Below, piece after piece: positions 7,998 through 19,638 of a DNA stretch of 22,317 nucleotides. The position numbers and the translations under genes were made by a program. Source of the stretch: Oceanococcus sp041624435 (GTDB lineage: Bacteria; Pseudomonadota; Gammaproteobacteria; Nevskiales; Oceanococcaceae); contig JBFJVB010000040.1 of NCBI GenBank assembly GCA_041624435.1, forward strand, positions 1 through 22,317, read 5' to 3'. The notes below the pieces were generated by a model. The model did no database searches, was not told where the DNA came from, and saw only the letters and a program-made list of their open reading frames with translations. How positions within the stretch are numbered: position 1 is the stretch's first letter; every line of letters starts with the position of its first letter.

Positions 7998-8019
7998 TGT
8001 TCTTTACTTCGCGACGGGG

Positions 8020-9726
8020 ATGCTGGGCAAGATGCGTAAGCAGGGGGTAGCGCTGCTGGTTATGACAGCGCTTGGAACGGCGGGCTGCAGCACGCTGGGG
8101 CGGATGCTGGAAGCGCCGCTGCAGTGGGTCGGTCTGGGCAGCGCGTCATCGCCGGCAGGGCAGATCGATGCGGCCGATCTGGAACGACACATCAAAATCC
8201 TGTCCTCCGACGAATTTGCCGGTCGCTTGCCCGGTGGCATCGGCGAAACGCGCACCCTGGAGTATCTGGAGCGGCAGTTTCGCAACCTGGGCCTGGCGCC
8301 CGGCAATCCCGACGGAGGGTATCGGCAGGCGGTGGCTCTGGTGGGTTTGCGCGCGCAGGCTGATGCCGGGATCGAGGTCGCCGGCAGAGCCTTCCCGTTA
8401 CGGCAAAAAGACGATCTGGTCACGTCTACCGACCGGGTTGAAGCCCTGGTGCGGGTGCGTAAATCACCGCTGGTGTTCGTCGGTTACGGGATTCAGGCGC
8501 CCGAATACGACTGGGACGATTACAAAGGGCTGGATATGCGGGGCAAGACCTTGCTGATGCTGGTCAACGATCCTCCCATTGCCGATCCCGCTCGCGCTGG
8601 ACAGCTCGATCCGGGGCGGTTCAAGGGCGAGGCGATGACCTATTACGGTCGCTGGACCTACAAATTCGAGATGGCCGCAAAACTCGGCGCAGCGGCCGTT
8701 CTGGTCATTCATGAAACCGAGGCCGCCGGTTATCCGTGGGCAGTGATCGCCAGAGAGGTGGGACAGGAGCACTTCACTCTGGACAAGGCCAATGGGAATA
8801 GCGATCGGGTGCCGGTGCAAGGCTGGATTCGTGATGCCAGGGTGGCCGAATTGTTTGCCGTTAGCGGTCTGGACTTCAATCATCTGAAGGCCGCGGCGGC
8901 GAAACCGGACTTCCGTCCGGTCGAACTGCCTGGCCGGGCCAGCTTCCAGGTGCGCAATGTGATTCGCAAGCTTCGGTCGAGCAATGTCGTCGCCCGGGTC
9001 AAAGGTACGCAGCGCCCGGATGAACTGCTGATCTATACCGCCCACTGGGATCATCTTGGCAGCAACCCCGAGCTCGCCGGGGATCAGATCTACAACGGTG
9101 CCCTGGACAATGCTTCGGGCGTCGCTGGCCTGCTCGAATTGGCGGAAGTTTTTGCCGCGGCGCCACCGGCGCGCAGCGTGCTGTTCCTGGCGCTGACCGC
9201 CGAGGAGCAGGGCCTGTTAGGGGCGCGGCATTACGCCGAGAACCCGTTGTATTCCCTTCACGATACGCTGGCCGTAATCAATATGGATGTGCTCAATCCC
9301 TGGGGGCGGACCCGGGATGTGGAGGTCACCGGCCTGGGACAAAGCACGCTTGAGGATCAGCTGGAGCGCGCCGCAGCCGCGCAGAACCGCAGCCTGCGCG
9401 CAGAGGCGCAGCCGCAGAATGGCTATTATTTTCGCTCCGATCATTTTGAATTCGCCCGTCAGGGCGTGCCGGCTCTGTTTGCACACGGGGGCGGAGAGTT
9501 TGTGGGCCGGTCACCGGGCTATGGCCTGGCTCAAAAGCACGCGTACATAGCCCAGGATTACCATCAAGTCAGCGATGAGTTCAAATCAGATTGGGATCTG
9601 TCCGGGGCCGTCGAGGACCTGCAGTTATTCGAGGCCGTAGGGCGTCAGGTGGCGGCAGATTCCCAACGACCGAGCTGGAAACCCGGCTCTGAATTCGGGC
9701 AGATTCGCCAGCAGCGTCATCCCTAA
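8020..9726 (+). CDS. M28 family zinc peptidase, lipoprotein
   Basis: A 568-residue secreted metallopeptidase of the M28 aminopeptidase family with a protease-associated (PA) domain inserted before the catalytic core. All five co-catalytic zinc ligands are visible: His342 in AHWDHLG, Asp363 in GALDNASG, Glu396 with general-base Glu395 in TAEEQGLLG, Asp423 in INMDVLN, and His515 in DYHQVSDEF. The PA domain covers roughly residues 135-300 and includes FVGYGIQAPEYDWDDYKG. The N-terminus is a signal peptide ending GTAGC, consistent with lipidation, although Thr at -3 is less usual than Leu. Starts at 8020 and 8032 are both possible; neither has a good ribosome-binding site. The protein probably trims peptides in the periplasm or at the outer membrane. 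It is followed at 22 nt by a small unknown gene, probably in the same transcript. Confidence 0.92.
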   Translation: MLGKMRKQGVALLVMTALGTAGCSTLGRMLEAPLQWVGLGSASSPAGQIDAADLERHIKILSSDEFAGRLPGGIGETRTLEYLERQFRNLGLAPGNPDGGYRQAVALVGLRAQADAGIEVAGRAFPLRQKDDLVTSTDRVEALVRVRKSPLVFVGYGIQAPEYDWDDYKGLDMRGKTLLMLVNDPPIADPARAGQLDPGRFKGEAMTYYGRWTYKFEMAAKLGAAAVLVIHETEAAGYPWAVIAREVGQEHFTLDKANGNSDRVPVQGWIRDARVAELFAVSGLDFNHLKAAAAKPDFRPVELPGRASFQVRNVIRKLRSSNVVARVKGTQRPDELLIYTAHWDHLGSNPELAGDQIYNGALDNASGVAGLLELAEVFAAAPPARSVLFLALTAEEQGLLGARHYAENPLYSLHDTLAVINMDVLNPWGRTRDVEVTGLGQSTLEDQLERAAAAQNRSLRAEAQPQNGYYFRSDHFEFARQGVPALFAHGGGEFVGRSPGYGLAQKHAYIAQDYHQVSDEFKSDWDLSGAVEDLQLFEAVGRQVAADSQRPSWKPGSEFGQIRQQRHP

Positions 9727-9748
9727 ACACCACGTCTAAGGAACCGAT

Positions 9749-10060
9749 ATGAAAGCCATGGAGCGTTTGGAATTACTCAAGGACGCCGTACAGCAGGCGG
9801 TAGACAATGGCGCGACCAATGTCGAGCAGGTTCATCAGTATATTGCCGCCCTGCCATTGGAGACCCTGGAGAAGCTGGGTTTTTTTGAAACCCAGGCGGG
9901 ACGGATCAAGGATAAACAGGCTGAAGGTATCGGGATTGCCTACGATGCGGTACGTACCATCAATCGTCAGGTCGGGCAGATCTTCAGCGATATTTTTGGC
10001 CAGATTGAAGATGTCCAGATCATGGCCAAAAACCTGGCCAAACGCGGTCGCCGTGAATGA
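9749..10060 (+). CDS. Small conserved-looking hypothetical protein (103 aa)
   Basis: A soluble, helix-rich protein of 103 residues with no signal peptide or membrane segment. The start is well supported: AAGGA lies 6 nt before ATG 9749. The composition is heptad-like (LELLKDAVQQAVDNGATNVEQV, then IGIAYDAVRTINRQVGQIFSDIF) and the end is basic (AKNLAKRGRRE). I do not recognise a characterised family. It lies 22 nt behind the M28 peptidase gene and 63 nt before the GlpD-like gene, so it may belong to that transcript. Within the gene, bases 9875-9895 form a perfect hairpin (CTGGGTTT / AAACCCAG) that includes a run of seven T, an odd feature for coding DNA of this GC content. Function unknown. Confidence 0.8.
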   Translation: MKAMERLELLKDAVQQAVDNGATNVEQVHQYIAALPLETLEKLGFFETQAGRIKDKQAEGIGIAYDAVRTINRQVGQIFSDIFGQIEDVQIMAKNLAKRGRRE

Positions 10061-10123
10061 GTTGGAAAGAATCCGGCATTCAGGTGCTGATCATTCCAAC
10101 GCGAACCGGGCGGACCGACTGGC

Positions 10124-11728
10124 ATGAAGCTTAGAAACAACAATCTGAACGGCTTGAAGAGCCGCGAATTCGACGTGCTGATCATCGGCGGCGGAATCAA
10201 TGGTGCAGTGGCCGCGGCCGCACTCAGTGCCAAAGGCGCGTCTGTGGCCCTGATAGACAAGGGTGATTTCGCCGGGGGCACCAGCCAGCATTCTTCGAAT
10301 CTGGCCTGGGGCGGGATCAAGTACATGGAGACCTGGGAATATCCGCTGGTCCGTGCCCTGTGCATGAGCCGAAATCGCTTGATTCGCAGCTACCCATCGA
10401 CCGTGCAGGAAATGCGCTTCTACACCACCATCGAGCGGGGGTTCCGCTGGCATCCGCTGATGCTGTACCTGGGCACCTGGTTGTACTGGTTGATCGGCAA
10501 CGGTTTTACCCGGATTCCGCGGTTGCTCAGTCGGGCGCGGATCCGCTCAGAGGAGCCGAAAATCAACGTCACGGATGCCGTCGGTGGCTTCGAGTATTCC
10601 GATGCCTATCTGCACGATAACGACGCCCGTTTCGTGTTCAATTTCATCCGCTCGGCGCTGAGCCGGGGCTGTATCGCGGCGAATTATGTGGCCTCCTGTG
10701 GCGCACGCAGGGACACAGGCGGCTGGACCGTGGACGCCGAGGATCAGGTCAGTGGCGAGAAGTTTTCGATTCGCGCACAGGTGCTGGTCAATGCGGCAGG
10801 TCCCTGGGTGGATCAACACAATCAGATGAGCGGTCAGACCACGGCTCATCGGCATGTGTTGTCCAAAGGTATTCATCTGATCGTGGACCGGATCAGTCCG
10901 GAAAAGCGCGTGCTGGCGTTTTTCGCCGATGACGGCCGGCTGTTTTTTGCCATCCCGATGGGTAATCGCACCTGCATCGGCACCACCGACACCATGGTCG
11001 ACAGCGCCGACGTGACGGTGACCGAGGAAGACCGCAATTTCGTGCTGGAGAACATCAACAAGCGTCTCAAGCTGGATCATCCTCTAACCGAGAACGACGT
11101 CATCGCCAGTCGCTGCGGGGTGCGGCCACTGGTGGTGGAGGGGGCCGGCGAGCAGGAGTTTGAAGACTTTTTGCAACTCTCGCGCAAACACGCGGTCGAT
11201 GTGAATGCAGTGGACAAGCACATCAGCATTTTTGGCGGCAAGCTCACCGATTGCATCAATGTCGGGGAGGAGATCTGCGCGGAGGTGGAGTCGCTGGGCG
11301 TGAAGCTGAGCTATCCGAAATTCAAGTGGTATGGCGAGCCGCCCGACGAGGTGCGCGATGAATTTTTTCATCAGGCGAAGCTGATGGGCCTGGATACCTA
11401 TACCGCGCCCGAGTCCAGCGAACCCCTGTCGCAGCGTTTGTGGCGGCGCTATGGCGCCCAGGCGATCGGCTTGCTGGAAAACATCCGTGAAGATCCGGCC
11501 GAGGCCGAGGTGCTGATCAAGGGCACGGAATATATCCGTTGCGAGCTGCGCCAGGCGGCACGCCGTGAGATGATCGTGAAACTCGAGGATTTCCTGCGCC
11601 GCCGGTCCAAGATGTCATTGGTGGAGCGACCGGAGGTGATCCATGCCGCGCCCGGTCTGATTGAGGCCTGTCGGATCCTGTTCGGTGATGAGGCCCAGGC
11701 CCGAATCGACGAATATTTCGCCAGCTGA
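10124..11728 (+). CDS. glpD: GlpD-like FAD-dependent glycerol-3-phosphate dehydrogenase
   Basis: A 534-residue flavoprotein of the aerobic glycerol-3-phosphate dehydrogenase family, which oxidises glycerol 3-phosphate to dihydroxyacetone phosphate at the membrane and passes electrons to quinone. The FAD motif is GGGINGA (22-28), the substrate-site Arg334 lies in CGVRPLV, GGKLT closes the catalytic domain, and a C-terminal helical domain of about 130 residues follows. A hydrophobic stretch LMLYLGTWLYWLIG (near 110-124) may help membrane association. The region after the first FAD contact reads TSQHSSNLAWGGIKYME; in well-studied GlpD proteins the same block is TSSRSSKLIHGGLRYLE, so this is a divergent branch and the exact substrate is less certain than the family. 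No glpF or glpK is nearby. ATG 10124 is used; its ribosome-binding site is weak. Confidence 0.85.
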   Translation: MKLRNNNLNGLKSREFDVLIIGGGINGAVAAAALSAKGASVALIDKGDFAGGTSQHSSNLAWGGIKYMETWEYPLVRALCMSRNRLIRSYPSTVQEMRFYTTIERGFRWHPLMLYLGTWLYWLIGNGFTRIPRLLSRARIRSEEPKINVTDAVGGFEYSDAYLHDNDARFVFNFIRSALSRGCIAANYVASCGARRDTGGWTVDAEDQVSGEKFSIRAQVLVNAAGPWVDQHNQMSGQTTAHRHVLSKGIHLIVDRISPEKRVLAFFADDGRLFFAIPMGNRTCIGTTDTMVDSADVTVTEEDRNFVLENINKRLKLDHPLTENDVIASRCGVRPLVVEGAGEQEFEDFLQLSRKHAVDVNAVDKHISIFGGKLTDCINVGEEICAEVESLGVKLSYPKFKWYGEPPDEVRDEFFHQAKLMGLDTYTAPESSEPLSQRLWRRYGAQAIGLLENIREDPAEAEVLIKGTEYIRCELRQAARREMIVKLEDFLRRRSKMSLVERPEVIHAAPGLIEACRILFGDEAQARIDEYFAS

Positions 11729-11733
11729 GCGCG

Positions 11734-11758
11734 GGCAGGCTCATCCTCTGAGCCTGCC
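11734..11758 (+). terminator. Strong intergenic hairpin between the glpD-like gene and lhr (possible terminator)
   Basis: A perfect 10-bp stem, GGCAGGCTCA with TGAGCCTGCC, closes a five-base TCCTC loop six bases after the glpD-like stop. No T-tract follows, so it is not a canonical intrinsic terminator. It could instead stabilise the 3' end of the upstream message or reduce read-through into lhr, whose ribosome-binding site GGAGG begins only 6 nt later (11764-11768). Confidence 0.5.
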
Positions 11759-11776
11759 GGTGTGGAGGCTGGCGGC

Positions 11777-16048
<4,272 letters not shown>

Positions 16049-16299
16049 GCCGTAGCGGTCTGCCTGGCTTGTACGCCGGTCGGTATCGGACGGAAAACTT
16101 CACCAAGACTTCATCGTCCAGTCGCTAATAATACCGCGTGAATTTGCATTGGTGACCAGACGTTGCTTGTCGACGCCTGAGCGGTGCTGGCAAATCCATG
16201 TCATGGCGCGAGCTCAGTGCCAGTTTGAGCTCCGGAACGGTCCGGAGAATGGAAGTCTTGCAAGCCAGCGTTTCTGGCCAGGAATATAAGGGGCGTGAA
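16049..16299 (+). promoter_or_regulatory. 251-bp leader/promoter region of the envelope-signalling cluster
   Basis: An unusually long gap for this dense window, between lhr and the outer-membrane protein gene. AT-rich TAATAATAC at 16126-16134 is the best -10-like sequence, without a convincing -35. Downstream, GAATTTGC near 16139 can pair with GCAAATCC near 16190 (one mismatch), and a perfect dyad follows at 16230-16247. The ribosome-binding site AAGGGG is at 16288-16293. No known riboswitch class was recognised. Confidence 0.45.
16230..16247. promoter_or_regulatory. Perfect inverted repeat CTCCGGA-N4-TCCGGAG
   Basis: An exact 7-bp inverted repeat around the four bases ACGG, about 53 nt before the start of the outer-membrane protein gene. 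As DNA it looks like a dimer-binding operator. As RNA it would be a tight tetraloop hairpin in the leader. It is not followed by a T-tract. Confidence 0.5.
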
Positions 16300-17412
16300 A
16301 TGCTCAGCTTGAGATTGGGGTTCACCGGTCGGGTGGTGACCGCCATGGCGACCTGTATGGTGAGCCTGATGGTCGCGGCTCCGGCCTCGGCGAAGACTTT
16401 GCTGGAAAGCGCCGACACGCTTTACAGCCTGAACCTGCTGGGTTTTTTCCATCTTGATGTGGGTGAACACCTGGATGGCGCAGACCAGCAAAACGGCCCG
16501 CCAATTGACACCGGTTTGCAGCAGGCGCGCATGGTCGGCCATTTCACTTCACAGCTGGGTCCACGGATCAGTGCGTTCATGGAAGTGGAGGGTACCGCGA
16601 CGGAGGAGTCGAACAAGCTCCGCCTCGAGCGGATCATGCTCAAGTACGATATCGACAACGACAGTCAGATTGCGGTCGGACGGTTTCACGCACCGGTCGG
16701 GTTCTGGAACCAGCATTATCATCACGGTCGCTGGTTGCAAACGACGAAGGATCGTCCGTTGCAGACGGATTTCGGCGGGAAGTTTCTGCCCGGGCACTAC
16801 TGGGGCGGGATGTACGAGCGACGGTTTTCGCTGAGCAGCCATACCCTGGAGCTGGATCTGGGTTTTGGTGCGGGGCGGGATTCCAATTTCAGCGCGCCCG
16901 CTCTGGCGGCGCGTGTCCAGAGCGACATCGGGTTTACCGCACAGCTGAACCTGGTGCCGCCCAAGCAGCTGGGTCTGGGTTTCGGGGGGTCCCTGTGGCT
17001 CGGCGACCTGGAAGCCGCGGGGCGGTCGATCGATGAACACATCCTCACCGGGCATATCCGCTATCGGATGTCCGTGGCCACTCTGCTGGCCGAGTTGGCC
17101 TGGGTCGAGCATGACTATGCCGGTGCTCCCGGTAAACAGCAGAACCATGCCGGTTACATCGAGTACAACCGGCGGCTGGATCTGCTGCAGGGGCGGGTAA
17201 ACCCGTATGTGCGACTCGAGTACACGAAGATTGATGAGGATGATCCGGTCTTTTCAGGCCTGCGCTCGCGGGAGCGGCGGACGCTGGGCAGTCGTTATGA
17301 GCTCGGTGCATTCAGCGCGATAAAACTGGAGATCCGGCAGGATCGGTTTCGTAACGACAGTCAGACCTTAACCAGCGTGCAAGCTCAGTATGCATCGGTG
17401 TTCTGGTGGTGA
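16300..17412 (+). CDS. Outer-membrane beta-barrel (porin-like) protein
   Basis: A 370-residue exported protein. The signal peptide runs to AAPASA, with predicted cleavage after residue 31. The rest alternates hydrophobic and polar residues in short strands and ends in aromatic residues (VFWW), as expected of a protein inserted by the BAM machinery. A striking block GRFHAPVGFWNQHYHHGRW (127-145) is rich in His and Trp; I recall similar blocks in uncharacterised proteobacterial barrel proteins. ATG 16300 is chosen because AAGGGG lies 6 nt upstream and the signal peptide starts there; the frame is open further upstream to 16198, but that would bury the signal. The next gene starts 20 nt after the stop. 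Together with its neighbours it suggests ligand entry or an envelope sensor component. Specific function unknown. Confidence 0.8.
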   Translation: MLSLRLGFTGRVVTAMATCMVSLMVAAPASAKTLLESADTLYSLNLLGFFHLDVGEHLDGADQQNGPPIDTGLQQARMVGHFTSQLGPRISAFMEVEGTATEESNKLRLERIMLKYDIDNDSQIAVGRFHAPVGFWNQHYHHGRWLQTTKDRPLQTDFGGKFLPGHYWGGMYERRFSLSSHTLELDLGFGAGRDSNFSAPALAARVQSDIGFTAQLNLVPPKQLGLGFGGSLWLGDLEAAGRSIDEHILTGHIRYRMSVATLLAELAWVEHDYAGAPGKQQNHAGYIEYNRRLDLLQGRVNPYVRLEYTKIDEDDPVFSGLRSRERRTLGSRYELGAFSAIKLEIRQDRFRNDSQTLTSVQAQYASVFWW

Positions 17413-17432
17413 GCTTCAGGTGGAGCATGGCA

Positions 17433-17909
17433 ATGAATAGAATTTCTGTACTTTGGCTTCTCGTGATCGGGGTGCTGTTGAATCCAGGGTATGCCCAGCA
17501 GCCGGCCCGCAGCATCGTGGTCATCGTCAATCCCGGCGTGCCGCAGGATTCGCTCAGCGAAGAGGAACTGGGCAAGATTCTGCTCGGCGAGACACGCTTT
17601 TGGGACAGCGGCGGCAGCATAACCCTGCTGATCCAGGCTCCCGTGTCCTGGGAGCGCGATGTCCTGCTGGGCAAGGTCATGCAGATGTCCGAGGCGCAGT
17701 ATCGGCAGTTCTGGATTTCCAAGGTGTTCCGCGCCGAGGTTGCTTCCGGTCCCAAGGTGGTGTTGTCGAATGAAATGGCCGGCACTCTGATCAGCAAGAT
17801 TCCCGGAGCCATGGGCTTCGTCGGCGATGATGAAGTTCCTGACGGAGTCAAGGTGATGAAAATCAACGGCTTGCTGCCTGGAGACGCAAATTATCCGTTT
17901 CGTTTCTAG
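17433..17909 (+). CDS. Minimal PstS-like periplasmic substrate-binding protein
   Basis: A 158-residue exported protein: the signal peptide ends GYA, with cleavage after residue 21, leaving about 137 residues. The body follows the phosphate-ABC substrate-binding-like pattern: IVVIVNPGVPQDSLSEEEL at the start (the 'LSxxEL..I' helix), FLGE/FW-type ILLGETRFW, then SNEMAGTLISKIPGAMGFVGDDE near the C-terminus, where PGAxGY/F is characteristic. Full PstS proteins are about twice this size with two lobes, so this is the small single-unit form. It has no transporter genes beside it. ATG 17433 is chosen over GTG 17406 and ATG 17427 because GGAG lies 7 nt upstream and a normal signal peptide results. 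It is followed 30 nt later by the adenylate cyclase, so a sensory role is more likely than uptake (inference). Confidence 0.85.
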   Translation: MNRISVLWLLVIGVLLNPGYAQQPARSIVVIVNPGVPQDSLSEEELGKILLGETRFWDSGGSITLLIQAPVSWERDVLLGKVMQMSEAQYRQFWISKVFRAEVASGPKVVLSNEMAGTLISKIPGAMGFVGDDEVPDGVKVMKINGLLPGDANYPFRF

Positions 17910-17939
17910 TGGCTGAGCCGGGTTTGCAGGCGTAACTGC

Positions 17940-19508
17940 ATGTCCATTCGCGGCAAGCTGATCCTGGTTTTCGTGCTGGTCGTGGGCTTTTCCGGCGGCA
18001 ATCTGTTCGTTCATTTCTGGAGCAAGCGCCAGACCGATGCCTCGCTGGAGGAACTGCGCAGGGCGACCGAAATTCAGGGCGAACTCCGGCAGATTCAGCG
18101 CGATCTGAATGATCTGCAAAAACAGAACTCGATCATGGGGCAGTTCATCAGCGCCACCGATGATGTGGCCTTGCGCCCGGAGGAAATCGAACGCTTCGAT
18201 TCGCAAACCGAATCGGTGGCACTGAGAATGGAGACCATCGCCAACCTCGTCGGGCGGGCCAATCGAGAGTCCTACGAACAACTGGTGGCAAAGTGCAAGG
18301 AGCTGATCAAGTCCTGGCGAAGGTTCTATCTGTATTTTGGCCGCGACCATACCCAGGCGCTGACCGAACTGGCCCTGAATGCCGAACCACTGGGCCTGGA
18401 AGTCATGCAGGTCTATATGCCGGATCTGGTGGAAAAGGAACGTATGCGCATCGAGATGGCGCGCAAGGATTATTTCGCCAGTTCCGAATTGACCGGTCGC
18501 ATCACCACCTTGATGTTTGCGGGCTCCACCTTGATCCTGATGCTGGTGCTGCTGTGGTTTTCACGCGACCTGGTTCGGCGTCTGGCCGGACTGCGGCGCG
18601 GCGCGGAACAGATCGGTTCGGGCGATCTGGATCACCGCATCGCGGATTCGTCCAGGGACGAGCTCGGTGAACTGGCGGGAAGCTTCAATGAAATGGGCGG
18701 CCGCTTGCTCACGGCGCGTGGGGAACTGGACGAGCAGTATCAGAAGGTCGAAAGCGAACGGGCTCGGGCGGAACATCTATTGCGCAATATTCTGCCGGAT
18801 TCGACCGCAGAGGAACTGCGCAGCAAAGGCCAGGTCGCACCGCAATATTATTCCCAGGCCACCGTGCTGTTCGCCGACATCAAGGGTTTCACTCTGGCCA
18901 CGGAAAAGATTTCGGTGGATCTTCTGGTGGAAATCCTCAATCACTATTTCACCGCTTTCGACAAGATCTGTGAAAAATACAAAGTGGAAAAACTCAAGAC
19001 CATCGGCGACTGCTATATGGCGGTCGCCGGGGTGCCCAACCGCCGTCTGTCGCACGGCGTAGATGCCATTCTGGCCGCCTGGGAGTTTATCGATGTGGCC
19101 AAAGAGTTGAGCGCCCGCGACGAATACCCGGATTGGCAGGTGCGCGTTGGTATTCACTCCGGCCCGGTCATCGCCGGAGTGGTGGGGATTCATAAATTCG
19201 CCTTCGATATCTGGGGCTCGACGGTGAACCGGGCGGCCCGGCTGGAACAGGCCGGCCAGGCCGGACGGGTCAATATCTCCGAAGATACCCGCACCTACGT
19301 CAAGGATTTTTTCGATCTGGAAGCGCGCGGTCCGATTACGACCAAAGAGGGGCAGGGCGTGGAGATGTATTTTGTAGAACGTCCTCACGCCTCGCTGGCG
19401 AACGCCCGCCTGTCTTTACAAGCGGGCTTCGCCGAGCGTTATCGGGTGTATTTCCGGGAGGATCTGGCGGATTTTCCGGCCTCGATGCTGCTTGAGTCTG
19501 AAAAATAG
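17940..19508 (+). CDS. Transmembrane HAMP-domain class III adenylate cyclase
   Basis: A 522-residue receptor-type cyclase that makes cAMP from ATP. Membrane helix 1 covers about residues 7-27, a roughly 155-residue helical periplasmic sensor follows, helix 2 lies near 187-206, then HAMP (to about 260), a coiled linker with ERARAEHLLRNILP, and the cyclase domain (about 300-490). Catalytic residues are complete: metal Asp313 in FADIKGFT, metal Asp357 and adenine-specifying Lys353 in KTIGDCYM, adenine-specifying Asp423 in FDIWGS, and transition-state Asn430 and Arg434 in VNRAAR. Lys and Asp at the base-selecting positions indicate ATP rather than GTP. The periplasmic part looks like a four-helix bundle of the chemoreceptor type with no recognised ligand pocket. 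It is the last gene of the cluster and probably senses the state of the envelope, perhaps through the preceding periplasmic protein (inference). Confidence 0.93.
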   Translation: MSIRGKLILVFVLVVGFSGGNLFVHFWSKRQTDASLEELRRATEIQGELRQIQRDLNDLQKQNSIMGQFISATDDVALRPEEIERFDSQTESVALRMETIANLVGRANRESYEQLVAKCKELIKSWRRFYLYFGRDHTQALTELALNAEPLGLEVMQVYMPDLVEKERMRIEMARKDYFASSELTGRITTLMFAGSTLILMLVLLWFSRDLVRRLAGLRRGAEQIGSGDLDHRIADSSRDELGELAGSFNEMGGRLLTARGELDEQYQKVESERARAEHLLRNILPDSTAEELRSKGQVAPQYYSQATVLFADIKGFTLATEKISVDLLVEILNHYFTAFDKICEKYKVEKLKTIGDCYMAVAGVPNRRLSHGVDAILAAWEFIDVAKELSARDEYPDWQVRVGIHSGPVIAGVVGIHKFAFDIWGSTVNRAARLEQAGQAGRVNISEDTRTYVKDFFDLEARGPITTKEGQGVEMYFVERPHASLANARLSLQAGFAERYRVYFREDLADFPASMLLESEK

Positions 19509-19638
19509 TTTTTGGCCTGATGGTCAGTGGGAAAATCTGACCGCCCAGCTACCTGTGCAGAATTGGGAGCAGGGCATGGCGACTGGCGACCCCGCCCGCC
19601 GGTCGACAGCCGGCCGTCCTTAGGACGATTTCGCAGTC
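19509..19638. other. Convergent gap with three small dyads (possible bidirectional termination zone)
   Basis: Between the stops of the cyclase gene (plus) and the AMIN-like gene (minus) there are three inverted repeats: GGTCAG/CTGACC at 19522-19542, GCCGG/CCGGC at 19598-19614, and the perfect CGTCC-TTA-GGACG at 19615-19627. None has a strong T-tract. No gene is visible. Confidence 0.35.

Noticed and set aside
16198..16299. N-terminal extension of the outer-membrane protein from ATG 16198
   Set aside because: It would put 34 mostly polar residues before a normal signal peptide, while ATG 16300 has a proper ribosome-binding site.
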